NCBI GenBank assembly: GCA_964454005.1
Contig: CAYVQE010000045.1
Location: 1-39,105, forward strand
Reading direction: 5' to 3'
DNA length: 39,105 nucleotides
From: CAYVQE01 sp964454005
GTDB lineage: Bacteria > Myxococcota > B64-G9
The translations under genes were made by a program, and so were the position numbers. Every line of letters begins with the position of its first letter. Position 1 is the stretch's first letter. Below the pieces are notes generated by a model that saw only the letters and a program-made list of their open reading frames with translations, was not told the origin of the DNA and searched no databases. Shown piece after piece: positions 23,223 to 31,228 of the stretch.

Positions 23223-26200
23223 ATGAGCAGGCGCTGGAATGTCGTGATCGGGATGGCCGGCGCCCTCGCCCTGGCGGCGGGTGCGATCGGCTGTGACGAT
23301 GAGCGGGTCGATCCGGCGGCACCCCGCATCGACCGCTACTTCGTCGGCGATCAGGAACAGCCGCCGAATGCCGAGCAGCTCGACCAGGTGCCGGACGACG
23401 GGGTGCTGGCCATCGACTTCGGCCGCATCGACGTGGGCAGTCTGGCGCGGCGCTACCTGTTTCTGCGCAACACCGGACGCTCCGACCTGCGGCTGGGCGC
23501 GGTGGTGCTGGCCGCAGATTCCAGCCCCGACTTCGAGCTGCGCTGCTCGGCCGGCGGGCCGCTGGGCCCGTGCCCACAGCAGGGCGACGCGCCCCTGGTG
23601 GCCGCCCCCGGAGAGGACCTGGTCATCGAGCTGGGCTACGGACCGGCCGAGGTGGGTCAGGATGCGGGCGCGGCCACCGTGTTCAGCGACGCGGCCGAGC
23701 AAGGCGAGCTGGCGCTGAGCCTGGCGGGCCAAGGCGTATCGCCGGAAATTCAGGTCTGCCTGCTCGACTGCGTCGGCGACGGCGGGTCGGCCGCCTGCCA
23801 GGCGGCCGGCGAGCTGTGCAACGGCGCCGCCGGGCCGGACGGCCTGGCCATCGACTTCGGCGATACCGAGCTGGGCCCGACCCTCGAGCGCCGGATCTGG
23901 GTGCGCAACCTGGGCGACCGCGAGCTGCGGGTCGCGGCGGTCGATCTGAGCGGCGGCGATGTCGGCCAGTTCTCCGTGACCGGAGAGGCCTTCGTGTTGG
24001 ATCCCGAGCAGCAACGGGCGTTGACGGTGGGCTATGCGCCGGGCACCGGCGGAGAGCACGCCAGCACCCTGGAGATCGCTTCGGACGACGTCAACGAAGG
24101 CGAGCTGCGCATTCCGCTGGCCGGCCGCGCGCTGGCGCCGCGTCTCTGTCCGGAGCCGCTGCTGCTGGACTTCGGCAATGTGGCCACCGGCGAGAGCGCC
24201 GCGCTGTCTTTCGGCGTCACCGACTGCGGACTGCTGGAGCTGAGCCTGGACGAGGTGGCCCTGGCCGACAACACCAGCCCCGACTTCGCATTGGTCGATC
24301 CGCCGGCCGGGCCGCAGGTTTTGGCGGTAAGCGAGACCATCGACATCGAGGTGGCGTACAACCCCACCGCCGCCGGATCCGACTCCGGCGGGGTGGATCT
24401 CTACTCGAACGATCCGAGTTCGGATGAGGCCACCGGCCGCACCGGCACCATCGCGCTGATGGGCTCCAGCGTGCCGCGGGCCTGCGACATGCAGGCGACC
24501 CCCTTCGCGGTACAGTTCGGCGGTGTGGTGCAGGGCGCGACGGCCGAGATCGATCTGCTGGTATCGAACACCGGCTCGGACGACTGTACGCTGGACAGCG
24601 CTCAAATCACCGAAAACAGCGGGCAGGTCGAGTTCGCCATCCTCGAGGCCCCGGCCGAGCCGACCACCTTCGGCCCCGGCGATGGCCTGGTGGTGCGGCT
24701 GGCCTACACCCCGGCCGACCTGGGCCAGGATACCGGCGTGCTGAGCCTGTTCGGCAACGACAAGGACAGCGATGAGATCCGGGTGGATCTGCTCGGCGAG
24801 GGCATCGAGGAGCCGGTCTGCGATCTGGAGATCGAGCCGGCCGCGCTGTGGTTCGGCATCGTCAAGGTCTACAACACCAAATCGCTGGTTCTGCAGCTGA
24901 GCAACCGCGGCCGGGCCGAATGCCACATCGACGACGTGGAGCTGCTCGATGTGCCGTTTTTCGGCCACGACTTCGCGATCACGGCCATGCCGCAGCTGCC
25001 CTTCGTGCTGGCACCGCGGGGCCAGCCCAATGCCCAGGCGGCCATCGAGGTGTCCTTCTCGCCGCCGCAGCCTATCATGATGCAGGCGACCAGCCTCGAG
25101 ATCACCACCGACGATCCGCAGCTCGACCCGGAGCAGGTACGCTGCACCGATCAGAACGGAAATGAAATTCCGGGCAAGGCCTGCATCGCGGTCAGCGGCT
25201 CGGCCAAGTTCTCGGATGTCGAGATCGTGCCCGCCGAGCTGGACTTCGGCTTGGTGACGCTGGGCTGCAACTCTCCCGAACGCTGCGTGACCGTCTACAA
25301 CCTGGGCGCGACGAATCTGACGGTGGACGAGATCCGGCTCGAGGATGCGGCCGATCCAAACTTCGAGATCCGCTCGGCGCCCAACCTGCCTCATCAATTG
25401 ATCGCCGGCGGCAGCGTCGAGATCTGCCTGCGCTACATCCCGCAGGACATGCGCGCCCATCGCAATGCCCTGATCGTCCACGTCGACGGCGATGACGTGC
25501 TGGTGCCCGTCTACGGCCGCGGCACCGACAACGCCGAGCAGACCGACGTGTTCCACCAGCTCGATCAGGTCAAGGCCGACGTACTGTTCGTGGTCGACTG
25601 CTCGGGCTCCATGGGCGACGACCAGGAGAACCTGGCCGCCAACTTCGACGCCTTCATCGCCCAGGCGCTGGACATGGATGTGGATTTCCACATCGGGGTG
25701 GTGGCCACCGAGGTGGAGAACAGGCCGGGCTGGACCGGCACCCCGCCGCGCGAGGTCACCCCGGGGGTGCTGGTGCAGGCCGGCTCGCGCCCCAGGATTT
25801 TGACCAATGCCACCCCCGAGCTCGAAGCGGCGTTCACCGACAACGTACGCTTGGGAGACGACTGCTCCAACCACGAGGCCGGCTTGGAGGCTGCCTGGAT
25901 GGCCCTGAGCGAGCCGCTGGTGAGCGACCCCGAGGCCAACGCTGGCTTCCTGCGCGAGGACGCGAAGCTCTACATCATCGCCATCAGCGACGAGCCGGAC
26001 CAGTCCAACGGCTCGACCGACTTCTACGTGGACTTTTTCTCCGCGTTGAAGGGCTACCGCAACATCGAGATGATGTCGGTCAGCGCCATCTGCACCTCCT
26101 GCGATTCGGACCGCTACTGGGACGTCACCGAGCGCACCGGCGGCATCTGCGAGCCGATCGACTCCGTCGACTGGGCGCAGTCGCTGGCCGACATGGGCAT

Positions 26201-26423
26201 CGACGCCTTCAGCGCCATCCGCGAGTTTCCGCTGTCGCGTCCGCCCGACAGCGATACCATCGCGGTCACGGTCGAAGGGGTGCCCGTGGACCGCGCCGCC
26301 AGCGCTGGGGGGCCGGACGGTTGGACCCACTATCCGGACACCAACACCCTGTTCTTCGGCGACGCAGTGGTCCCCGAACGCGGCCAGCGGATCGAGGTCA
26401 GCTACACCGCCATCTGCTATTGA
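23223..26423 (+). CDS. Giant lipoprotein: six anchor-D domains plus VWA domain
   Basis: A 1066-residue paralogue of the preceding lipoprotein. The ATG at 23223 is five bases after GGAGG (23213-23217) and is preferred to the GTG at 23220. Lipobox A-I-G-C, with Cys24 followed by Asp-Asp. Six anchor-D domains are marked by strands near residues 64, 210, 315, 430, 541 and 673 (for example LAIDFGRIDVGS, LDFGLVTLGC). A C-terminal von Willebrand A domain follows, with MIDAS residues D792-x-S794-x-S796 (VVDCSGSMGDD) and a later IAISDEPDQS. Many paired cysteines suggest disulfides outside the cytoplasm. A metal-dependent adhesion or scaffold role is likely (inference). A hairpin follows the stop. Confidence 0.9.
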   Translation: MSRRWNVVIGMAGALALAAGAIGCDDERVDPAAPRIDRYFVGDQEQPPNAEQLDQVPDDGVLAIDFGRIDVGSLARRYLFLRNTGRSDLRLGAVVLAADSSPDFELRCSAGGPLGPCPQQGDAPLVAAPGEDLVIELGYGPAEVGQDAGAATVFSDAAEQGELALSLAGQGVSPEIQVCLLDCVGDGGSAACQAAGELCNGAAGPDGLAIDFGDTELGPTLERRIWVRNLGDRELRVAAVDLSGGDVGQFSVTGEAFVLDPEQQRALTVGYAPGTGGEHASTLEIASDDVNEGELRIPLAGRALAPRLCPEPLLLDFGNVATGESAALSFGVTDCGLLELSLDEVALADNTSPDFALVDPPAGPQVLAVSETIDIEVAYNPTAAGSDSGGVDLYSNDPSSDEATGRTGTIALMGSSVPRACDMQATPFAVQFGGVVQGATAEIDLLVSNTGSDDCTLDSAQITENSGQVEFAILEAPAEPTTFGPGDGLVVRLAYTPADLGQDTGVLSLFGNDKDSDEIRVDLLGEGIEEPVCDLEIEPAALWFGIVKVYNTKSLVLQLSNRGRAECHIDDVELLDVPFFGHDFAITAMPQLPFVLAPRGQPNAQAAIEVSFSPPQPIMMQATSLEITTDDPQLDPEQVRCTDQNGNEIPGKACIAVSGSAKFSDVEIVPAELDFGLVTLGCNSPERCVTVYNLGATNLTVDEIRLEDAADPNFEIRSAPNLPHQLIAGGSVEICLRYIPQDMRAHRNALIVHVDGDDVLVPVYGRGTDNAEQTDVFHQLDQVKADVLFVVDCSGSMGDDQENLAANFDAFIAQALDMDVDFHIGVVATEVENRPGWTGTPPREVTPGVLVQAGSRPRILTNATPELEAAFTDNVRLGDDCSNHEAGLEAAWMALSEPLVSDPEANAGFLREDAKLYIIAISDEPDQSNGSTDFYVDFFSALKGYRNIEMMSVSAICTSCDSDRYWDVTERTGGICEPIDSVDWAQSLADMGIDAFSAIREFPLSRPPDSDTIAVTVEGVPVDRAASAGGPDGWTHYPDTNTLFFGDAVVPERGQRIEVSYTAICY

Positions 26424-26427
26424 TTCA

Positions 26428-26445
26428 GAGTTCCCACGGGAACTT
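26428..26445 (+). terminator. Hairpin after the VWA lipoprotein gene, repeat-family copy 2
   Basis: GAGTTCC (26428-26434) pairs with GGAACTT (26439-26445), including one G-U, around a CACG loop, starting five bases after the stop. The 20 bases from 26429 match 17 of 20 with those from 14089. No U-tract. Confidence 0.5.
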
Positions 26446-26500
26446 CAGACCAGTGTGCAACCGGTCGCCGCCGCGGCCGAACGCGCCACGAGGCCCCGCC

Positions 26501-26746
26501 ATGGAACCCTGGTGCAACGCACCTGTCATTTGCCGCGCCGAGAGCCGCTCCGACCAGCGGCCGCAGCGGTTCCACTACCGGGGCTGCTGGTGGCAGGTCG
26601 AGCGGGTGCGTTCCGAATGGCTCGAGTCCGGCGCCGCTGCCGGCGATCCGGTCTGGCGGATGTTCGAGGTAGAGGCCGACGGTAAGATCTTTCAACTGCG
26701 GGTCGAGCGCGAGGGCTGGGCCTGGGCGGTCCGCCGGCTGGACTGA
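26501..26746 (+). CDS. Small DUF6504-like protein
   Basis: An 81-residue protein, start ATG 26501 chosen because GAGG (26490-26493) is seven bases upstream and the longer open frame runs back into the lipoprotein gene. The pattern RPQRFHYRGCWWQVERVRSEW then VWRMFEVEADGKIFQLRVER, with many Trp and Arg, resembles the small DUF6504 family of unknown function. It converges with truD. Family assignment is from memory of the pattern and is tentative. Confidence 0.65.
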   Translation: MEPWCNAPVICRAESRSDQRPQRFHYRGCWWQVERVRSEWLESGAAAGDPVWRMFEVEADGKIFQLRVEREGWAWAVRRLD

Positions 26747-26751
26747 CAGAC

Positions 26752-26763
26752 CCCGCTGTCGGG
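26752..26763. terminator. Short inverted repeat between converging genes
   Basis: CCCG (26752-26755) and CGGG (26760-26763) flank CTGT in the 31-base gap between the DUF6504-like gene and truD. Four base pairs is too few for a confident terminator, but nothing stronger is present in this convergent gap. Confidence 0.2.
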
Positions 26764-26777
26764 ATCGCCGATCACGG

Positions 26778-27857
26778 CTACTGGCCGGAGTATTCCGGTG
26801 AGCTGCGGTCCGGGCCTTCGGCGTCGCCGGCGGCCGGCCCCTCGACGGCCTGGACCAGCTCGCCGAGCACGGCGGTGGCATATGCGCCGGCTGGCAGGGT
26901 GAAGCGCAGCCACAGATCGCCGTCTTCTTCCTCGCAGCGCAGATCGACCAGGGCGAAGCGCAGCGACCGCCGGGTGCCAGGGGTCAGCTTGGCGAAGCGG
27001 CGCCAATCGGCATCGGATAGCCCGGAGTCGGCCAAGACCTGGCGTTCCATGGCGGCCGGATCGCCTTCGGGCCAGCGCATCCGCGGGCCGAACATCGGCC
27101 CGCTGGGGTGGACCTCCAGCCGTTCAGCGCGCGCTTGATCGACCGCCGGCTCCCGGCAGATGAAGCGGCCGCCGCTGTCGGCCTTGATCAACAGGTCGCC
27201 GGCCAGGGCCTCGTCGAAAACCTCCCGGCGGATGCGCAGCGCCAGCAGATCGTTGAACAGCCCGGACTGCACTGCGTTGAGGACGAAGCGCAGGCCGCGG
27301 CGGTCGTGGCGGCGGCCCTGGCCGCGCAGCACCGCCCGGCCCTCGGCCTCGTTGTCGCCGCCGCGGCCGAACCGCTGCGGGCCGAAATAGTTGGGCACGC
27401 CGGTGACGGCCAGCCGTTGGGCCCGATGCACCACGGCGCTGCGGTGGGCGGCGCTCAGCTCCCGCAGTCGCAAACCGAAACGATTGCCGCGCAGATGTCC
27501 GGTCTTGAGCTTGTTGGTGTGCCGCTCGGCCCGCAGCAGCCGTACGCCGGCTTGGTCGAAGGTGTCGATCGCAGCCGCCGCCCGGGCGGGCAACGACAGC
27601 CACTGGCGGGTGACGGCGCGCCGGTCCTTCAGCCCGGCCGTGCCGATTTCGGCCGGCCGCAGTTCGGCGTGGCGGGCCAGGGCGCGCACCAGCTGATCGG
27701 TGGTCAGATCGGTCTTCTCCGCCTCGACCAGCAGATGCTCGCCGCGGCCGCAGGGCGGGTAGGCCGGGATCTCCTCGACCCGGAAGTCGGCGCAGCTGGC
27801 GCGGATGCGGGCCCGGGCGTCGGGCGGGCCCAGCAGGGCGGGCCAGCGATCGGTCAT
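26778..27857 (-). CDS. truD: tRNA pseudouridine synthase TruD
   Basis: A 359-residue enzyme of the TruD family, which converts U13 of certain tRNAs to pseudouridine. The catalytic motif is AGLKDRRAVTRQ with the nucleophilic aspartate at D78. Other family blocks are ADFRVEEIPAYPP, HLRGNRFGLRLREL, GVPNYFGPQRFGRGGDN, NAVQSGLFNDLLALR, PMFGPRMRWPEGDP and RRSLRFALVDL. Its start overlaps the end of the YjbQ gene by four bases, so translation is coupled. The C-terminal 20 residues are low-complexity acidic. Confidence 0.95.
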   Translation of the reverse strand: MTDRWPALLGPPDARARIRASCADFRVEEIPAYPPCGRGEHLLVEAEKTDLTTDQLVRALARHAELRPAEIGTAGLKDRRAVTRQWLSLPARAAAAIDTFDQAGVRLLRAERHTNKLKTGHLRGNRFGLRLRELSAAHRSAVVHRAQRLAVTGVPNYFGPQRFGRGGDNEAEGRAVLRGQGRRHDRRGLRFVLNAVQSGLFNDLLALRIRREVFDEALAGDLLIKADSGGRFICREPAVDQARAERLEVHPSGPMFGPRMRWPEGDPAAMERQVLADSGLSDADWRRFAKLTPGTRRSLRFALVDLRCEEEDGDLWLRFTLPAGAYATAVLGELVQAVEGPAAGDAEGPDRSSPEYSGQ

Positions 27858-28279
27858 CGGCCCGTGCCCAGCAGCTGCACCACCACCCGCCGCTGCCGCG
27901 GCCGGTTGTCATGGCACAGGACCACGACCTGCTGCCAGGTGCCGAGCACCAGCTGGCCGCCGCGCACCGGCACCGCCAGGCTGGGGCCGACCAGCGCGGA
28001 TCGCACGTGGGAGAAGCCGTTGCCGTCGCCCCAGCGGGCATCGTGGTCGTAGTGGCGATCCTCCGGTGCCAGTTGTTCGACGGCCCGGCGCAGATCGGCA
28101 ACCGCGCCGCTCTCGAACTCGATGGCGGTCACCGAAGCCGTGGCGCCGGGGGTGAACACGGTAGCCAGGCCTTCGGCCAGGCCGGCCCGGGACACCGCCG
28201 CGACCACCCGTTCGGTCACGTCGTGGATGTCGGTGTGGCCGCGGGTGGAGATCTCGAACTCTTCGCAAGTGGCGATCAT
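27854..28279 (-). CDS. YjbQ/UPF0047 family protein
   Basis: A 141-residue protein. It has the family's landmarks: the ISTRGHTDIHDVTERV opening, GLATVFTPGATASVT, a YDHDARWGDGNGFSHVRSAL block with clustered His and Asp, and the C-terminal GTWQQVVVLCHDNRPRQR segment. UPF0047 proteins have been linked to weak thiamine-phosphate synthase activity and carry a metal-binding histidine cluster; the true role here is unknown. The start follows AGGAGAC with good spacing. It leads a two-gene unit with truD. Confidence 0.93.
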   Translation of the reverse strand: MIATCEEFEISTRGHTDIHDVTERVVAAVSRAGLAEGLATVFTPGATASVTAIEFESGAVADLRRAVEQLAPEDRHYDHDARWGDGNGFSHVRSALVGPSLAVPVRGGQLVLGTWQQVVVLCHDNRPRQRRVVVQLLGTGR

Positions 28280-28295
28280 GGCTGTCTCCTTTCGT

Positions 28296-28319
28296 CCAAA
28301 ACTCCCGGGCGAGCTTCGG
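28296..28319 (-). terminator. Hairpin after the GT-C-like gene
   Basis: Between the GT-C-like gene and the YjbQ gene, on the - strand, CCGAAGCTC pairs with GAGTTTTGG, two G-U pairs included, around a GCCCGG loop: nine base pairs, containing TTTT in the second arm. It starts two bases after the stop at 28322. It shares the GAAGCTC half with the hairpin after rplQ. Confidence 0.5.
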
Positions 28320-28321
28320 GT

Positions 28322-31054
28322 CTACAGCGCATCGTCGGCGACCGTCGTATACGCGGTGAAGCAGAAGTGGCGGCGCCCGGTGAACCGGGCGCTGGATTCG
28401 AACGTGATCCGGCCGTGTTCGCTGCGGCGGCCCGGGGTGGCCACCCGCCAGGGGTGCCAGCCGCGACGGGCCGGACAGCTGAACCGACCGACCTCGGCGC
28501 CGTCGATCAGCACCCGCAGCTCGACGCCGTGTGGTCCCGGCGGCTCGACCACCCGATCGTCCAGGGCCATGAACCCCTCCAGCGCATCGCCCAGCGGGAC
28601 GTCGCTGAAGGTCACCGCGTGGCGCGCGGCGCGGATGGGATGCAGCCAGATACACTGGCGCAGCTGGTGATCGGCGATGATGACCGTCTCGCCGACGTAG
28701 TTCCACTCCGGACCCGGACAGCGCAGCCGCTCGCCGTCCCAGGGGGCACAGGCCTGCCGCTGGTCGGTCCGGATCACCGCGGCCCGGGCCTCGCTCAGGT
28801 GGTCGCGCACATCAGCGATCACCTCCCGGTCGGCGAACGGATCGGCACTGGCGAACAGCAGCTGCAGCAGCAGGCCGGCGCCGCCGCCGACCAGCGCCGC
28901 CAGGGCGGCCAGGGTCAGGCCGTCGCCGGCGATCATCGACCAGCGCCGCAGGCGCGCCGCGGGCCACCGGCGCCAGCGGGCCAGGTGGCCGGCCGCGGCC
29001 ACCAGCAGGCAGATGGCCAGGCCCAGCCAGGTGGCCGCGTTGCCGAGCCATTCAGCCGCGCCGACCCGCCAGCTCAGGTGCAGCCTGCCATCGCGGACCG
29101 GGATCGACATGAACCCGGCCGGGCTGTCGCCGACGCCAGCGCCCTGAATCGGCACCGGCCGGCCTTCGATGGTGGCCTGCCAGGCGGCGTAGTGGCCGCG
29201 GTAGACGATCAGGCGGCTGGCGGGACCGGTCCCGTGCAGGGCGAAGCGCATCGACTCGCGCTCGGCCGCCAGCAACTCGGCGCGGCCCGGCCCCTGCAGC
29301 GCAAACGGCCTGCGGTTCGGGCGCCGGAAGCGGTACAGACCCAGCCGGCCGAAGCGCTGGAGGGTCTCGAACTCCGGACCCGGCTTCATCCCCAGGGCCA
29401 GGGCGTGGGTGATCCCGATGGCCCGCAGCACGGCGGGATCGCGCGAGCTGAACTTGTAGCGGTAGTTGTTCTCCGGCGTGAAGCCCACCTTGAACACCGG
29501 CCGGCCGGTCCATACCGGCAGCAACAGCAGCAGGTGCTGGTGCTCGGGCGCGAACAGCGCGATGCGGCCCACCTCGTCCTCGGGCAGGGCCCGGACCGCC
29601 TCGGCCGCGGCCTGCAGTTCGGTGTAGAGTTCCGAATCGGACGACCAGTCGAGCGGAGCGGCCGGGGCGAACCAGGGGAAGGGGCCGGCTTGCCAGCCGT
29701 AGACCAGCAGCGGCGCTGCGGCCAGCGCCGGCAGCAGCAGCCGCCACCACCGGGCCCGGTCGGGCGGGGCGCCGGAATCGGCCGCGGTCGGCCGGCACAG
29801 GCGGGCGGCCAGCCAGGCGGCGCCCAGCAGCAGGAAGGCCCGGATCAGATAGGTGAAGCGTTCGGTCTGCAGCTGGCCCACCACCGGCAAGCGCTTGAGC
29901 ACGTCGAAATCGAGCAGGAAGGTGTCGGAGGAGAAGTACAGCAGCCAGCCGACCGCGATCAGCATCATCAACGCCAGCGGCCGGCGCTCGCGGGCCGCCC
30001 AGGCCAAGCCGATCAGCCCGGCGATGGCCAGCAGGGGGGCGAGGTCGGCCAGCAGCCGGCCGTCGAGCAGGCCGTGGATCACGTCGCGGTAGGGCCGGTA
30101 TAACGAGGCCAGCGGCTCGTACCAGGCCGAGCGGGCGACGAAGGGCACCAGCCACCAGGCGCACAGCAGCCCGCCGACCAGGACCGCGCTGGCCGTGCGC
30201 GGCATCCAGCGCCCGGGAGCCGGCAGCCGATGACGCAACCCCATCACCAGCAGCAACAGCGGCAGGGCGATGCCCAGCAGGGCCACCGCCATGGGGTGGC
30301 AGATCACGGCTCCGGCGAGGCTGGCCGCCGCCCCCAGCCACAGCCAGCGCCGGCCGGGCCGGCGCGCCAGCCGTTCGAAGGCCCACAGGCACCACAGGCA
30401 GAGCGAGAAGCTCAGCCCCATCGACCAGACGCCCCAGTTCAGGTTGAAGTCCCAGCCGGCCTGGAACCAATGGCCCCGGTCGATCAGGCCCAGCACGCCG
30501 GCGGCCAGTCCGGCCGGAACACCTCCCAGGCGGTGGCCCAGCGCATACAGGGCGGTCGGATAGGCCACCACCGCCACGAACAGGGCCCAGCAGTAGGCCG
30601 TCTCCCATGACGCCAGGCCGAGCGTGGCCGCCTTGAACGCGACCACCAGCAGATCGGTGCCCATGGGGTAGAGCGCGTTGGCCGGATGGCCGGCGAACTG
30701 GTAGAGGCTGAACCCGGTCAGCTGGCCGGCCGGGATCAGCTCGGTGCCGGTGACCCAGGCGCGCAGCAGCATGACCGCGTGATCGTGGTTGACCGGAAAG
30801 TCGCCGATCAGCAGCCGGCGGTAGAGCACGCCGCTGAGCCCGATCAGCAGGATGGGACCGATCGACTCGCGCAGCCAACCCGGCAGGCGATCGAGCAGCT
30901 GCTGCCGGCCGAGCGCCAGCGCGCGCAGCGCCACCAGCACCAGGCCGGCGCTGGCCAGCAGCTGCAACCGGACATCGCCCCAGATGGCCGCGGCGATGCA
31001 GGCCGCCGCAGCGACCGCCCAGGCCGCGATGCGTTTGGCGTCGGCTGAACCCAT
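28322..31054 (-). CDS. Large GT-C-like integral membrane protein
   Basis: A 910-residue protein with about a dozen hydrophobic segments in the first two thirds and a soluble extracytoplasmic C-terminal third. The first outside loop has FPVNHDHAVML (D91), an acidic loop position typical of GT-C glycosyltransferases that use lipid-linked sugars. LYPMGTDLLVVAFKA and YPTALYALGHRLGG resemble the 'PTPS-related' and YfhO-type membrane families. The last part is beta-rich (about 785-910), possibly sugar-binding. Start ATG 31054 begins just before the first membrane helix; 31096 is an in-frame alternative. A cell-surface polysaccharide role is likely but not shown. No neighbouring glycan genes are in view. 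Confidence 0.85.
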   Translation of the reverse strand: MGSADAKRIAAWAVAAAACIAAAIWGDVRLQLLASAGLVLVALRALALGRQQLLDRLPGWLRESIGPILLIGLSGVLYRRLLIGDFPVNHDHAVMLLRAWVTGTELIPAGQLTGFSLYQFAGHPANALYPMGTDLLVVAFKAATLGLASWETAYCWALFVAVVAYPTALYALGHRLGGVPAGLAAGVLGLIDRGHWFQAGWDFNLNWGVWSMGLSFSLCLWCLWAFERLARRPGRRWLWLGAAASLAGAVICHPMAVALLGIALPLLLLVMGLRHRLPAPGRWMPRTASAVLVGGLLCAWWLVPFVARSAWYEPLASLYRPYRDVIHGLLDGRLLADLAPLLAIAGLIGLAWAARERRPLALMMLIAVGWLLYFSSDTFLLDFDVLKRLPVVGQLQTERFTYLIRAFLLLGAAWLAARLCRPTAADSGAPPDRARWWRLLLPALAAAPLLVYGWQAGPFPWFAPAAPLDWSSDSELYTELQAAAEAVRALPEDEVGRIALFAPEHQHLLLLLPVWTGRPVFKVGFTPENNYRYKFSSRDPAVLRAIGITHALALGMKPGPEFETLQRFGRLGLYRFRRPNRRPFALQGPGRAELLAAERESMRFALHGTGPASRLIVYRGHYAAWQATIEGRPVPIQGAGVGDSPAGFMSIPVRDGRLHLSWRVGAAEWLGNAATWLGLAICLLVAAAGHLARWRRWPAARLRRWSMIAGDGLTLAALAALVGGGAGLLLQLLFASADPFADREVIADVRDHLSEARAAVIRTDQRQACAPWDGERLRCPGPEWNYVGETVIIADHQLRQCIWLHPIRAARHAVTFSDVPLGDALEGFMALDDRVVEPPGPHGVELRVLIDGAEVGRFSCPARRGWHPWRVATPGRRSEHGRITFESSARFTGRRHFCFTAYTTVADDAL

Positions 31055-31142
31055 GGTGAGGCGGCATCCTACCACGCGGCACAGCGCTGGATCCATGTTC
31101 GGAGCGTGTCGATATTCGAAAAAAGCCCACGCTTGATACGGA

Positions 31143-31172
31143 TTGAAAACCGGCCACGGTCTGTTCTACAAT
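31143..31172 (+). promoter_or_regulatory. Sigma-70-like promoter for the PilZ gene
   Basis: TTGAAA (31143-31148) and TACAAT (31167-31172), five of six consensus bases each, are separated by 18 bases. It lies 57 bases before the PilZ ATG, in the divergent gap from the GT-C-like gene. Confidence 0.6.
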
Positions 31173-31228
31173 CGATAGCCAAAGGGGGGGCATCCTGGGT
31201 TGGTTGATGTCGGTTTTGGGGAGCGACC

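Noticed and set aside
19418..23329. A 1303-codon open frame on the - strand opposite the first giant lipoprotein gene
   Set aside because: The + strand frame has a signal peptide, lipobox, ribosome-binding site and repeated recognisable domains. The antisense frame is a product of GC-rich codon bias and has Val/Gly/Asp/His-rich composition with no domain.
23181..26330. A 1049-codon open frame on the - strand opposite the VWA lipoprotein gene
   Set aside because: Same reasons: a mirror of strong GC bias at third codon positions. The + strand has the VWA MIDAS motif and anchor-D repeats.
27911..30103. A 730-codon + strand open frame across the YjbQ and GT-C-like genes
   Set aside because: It crosses two genes with clear family motifs on the - strand. 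Its translation is Gln/Arg/Ala-rich with no recognisable domain.
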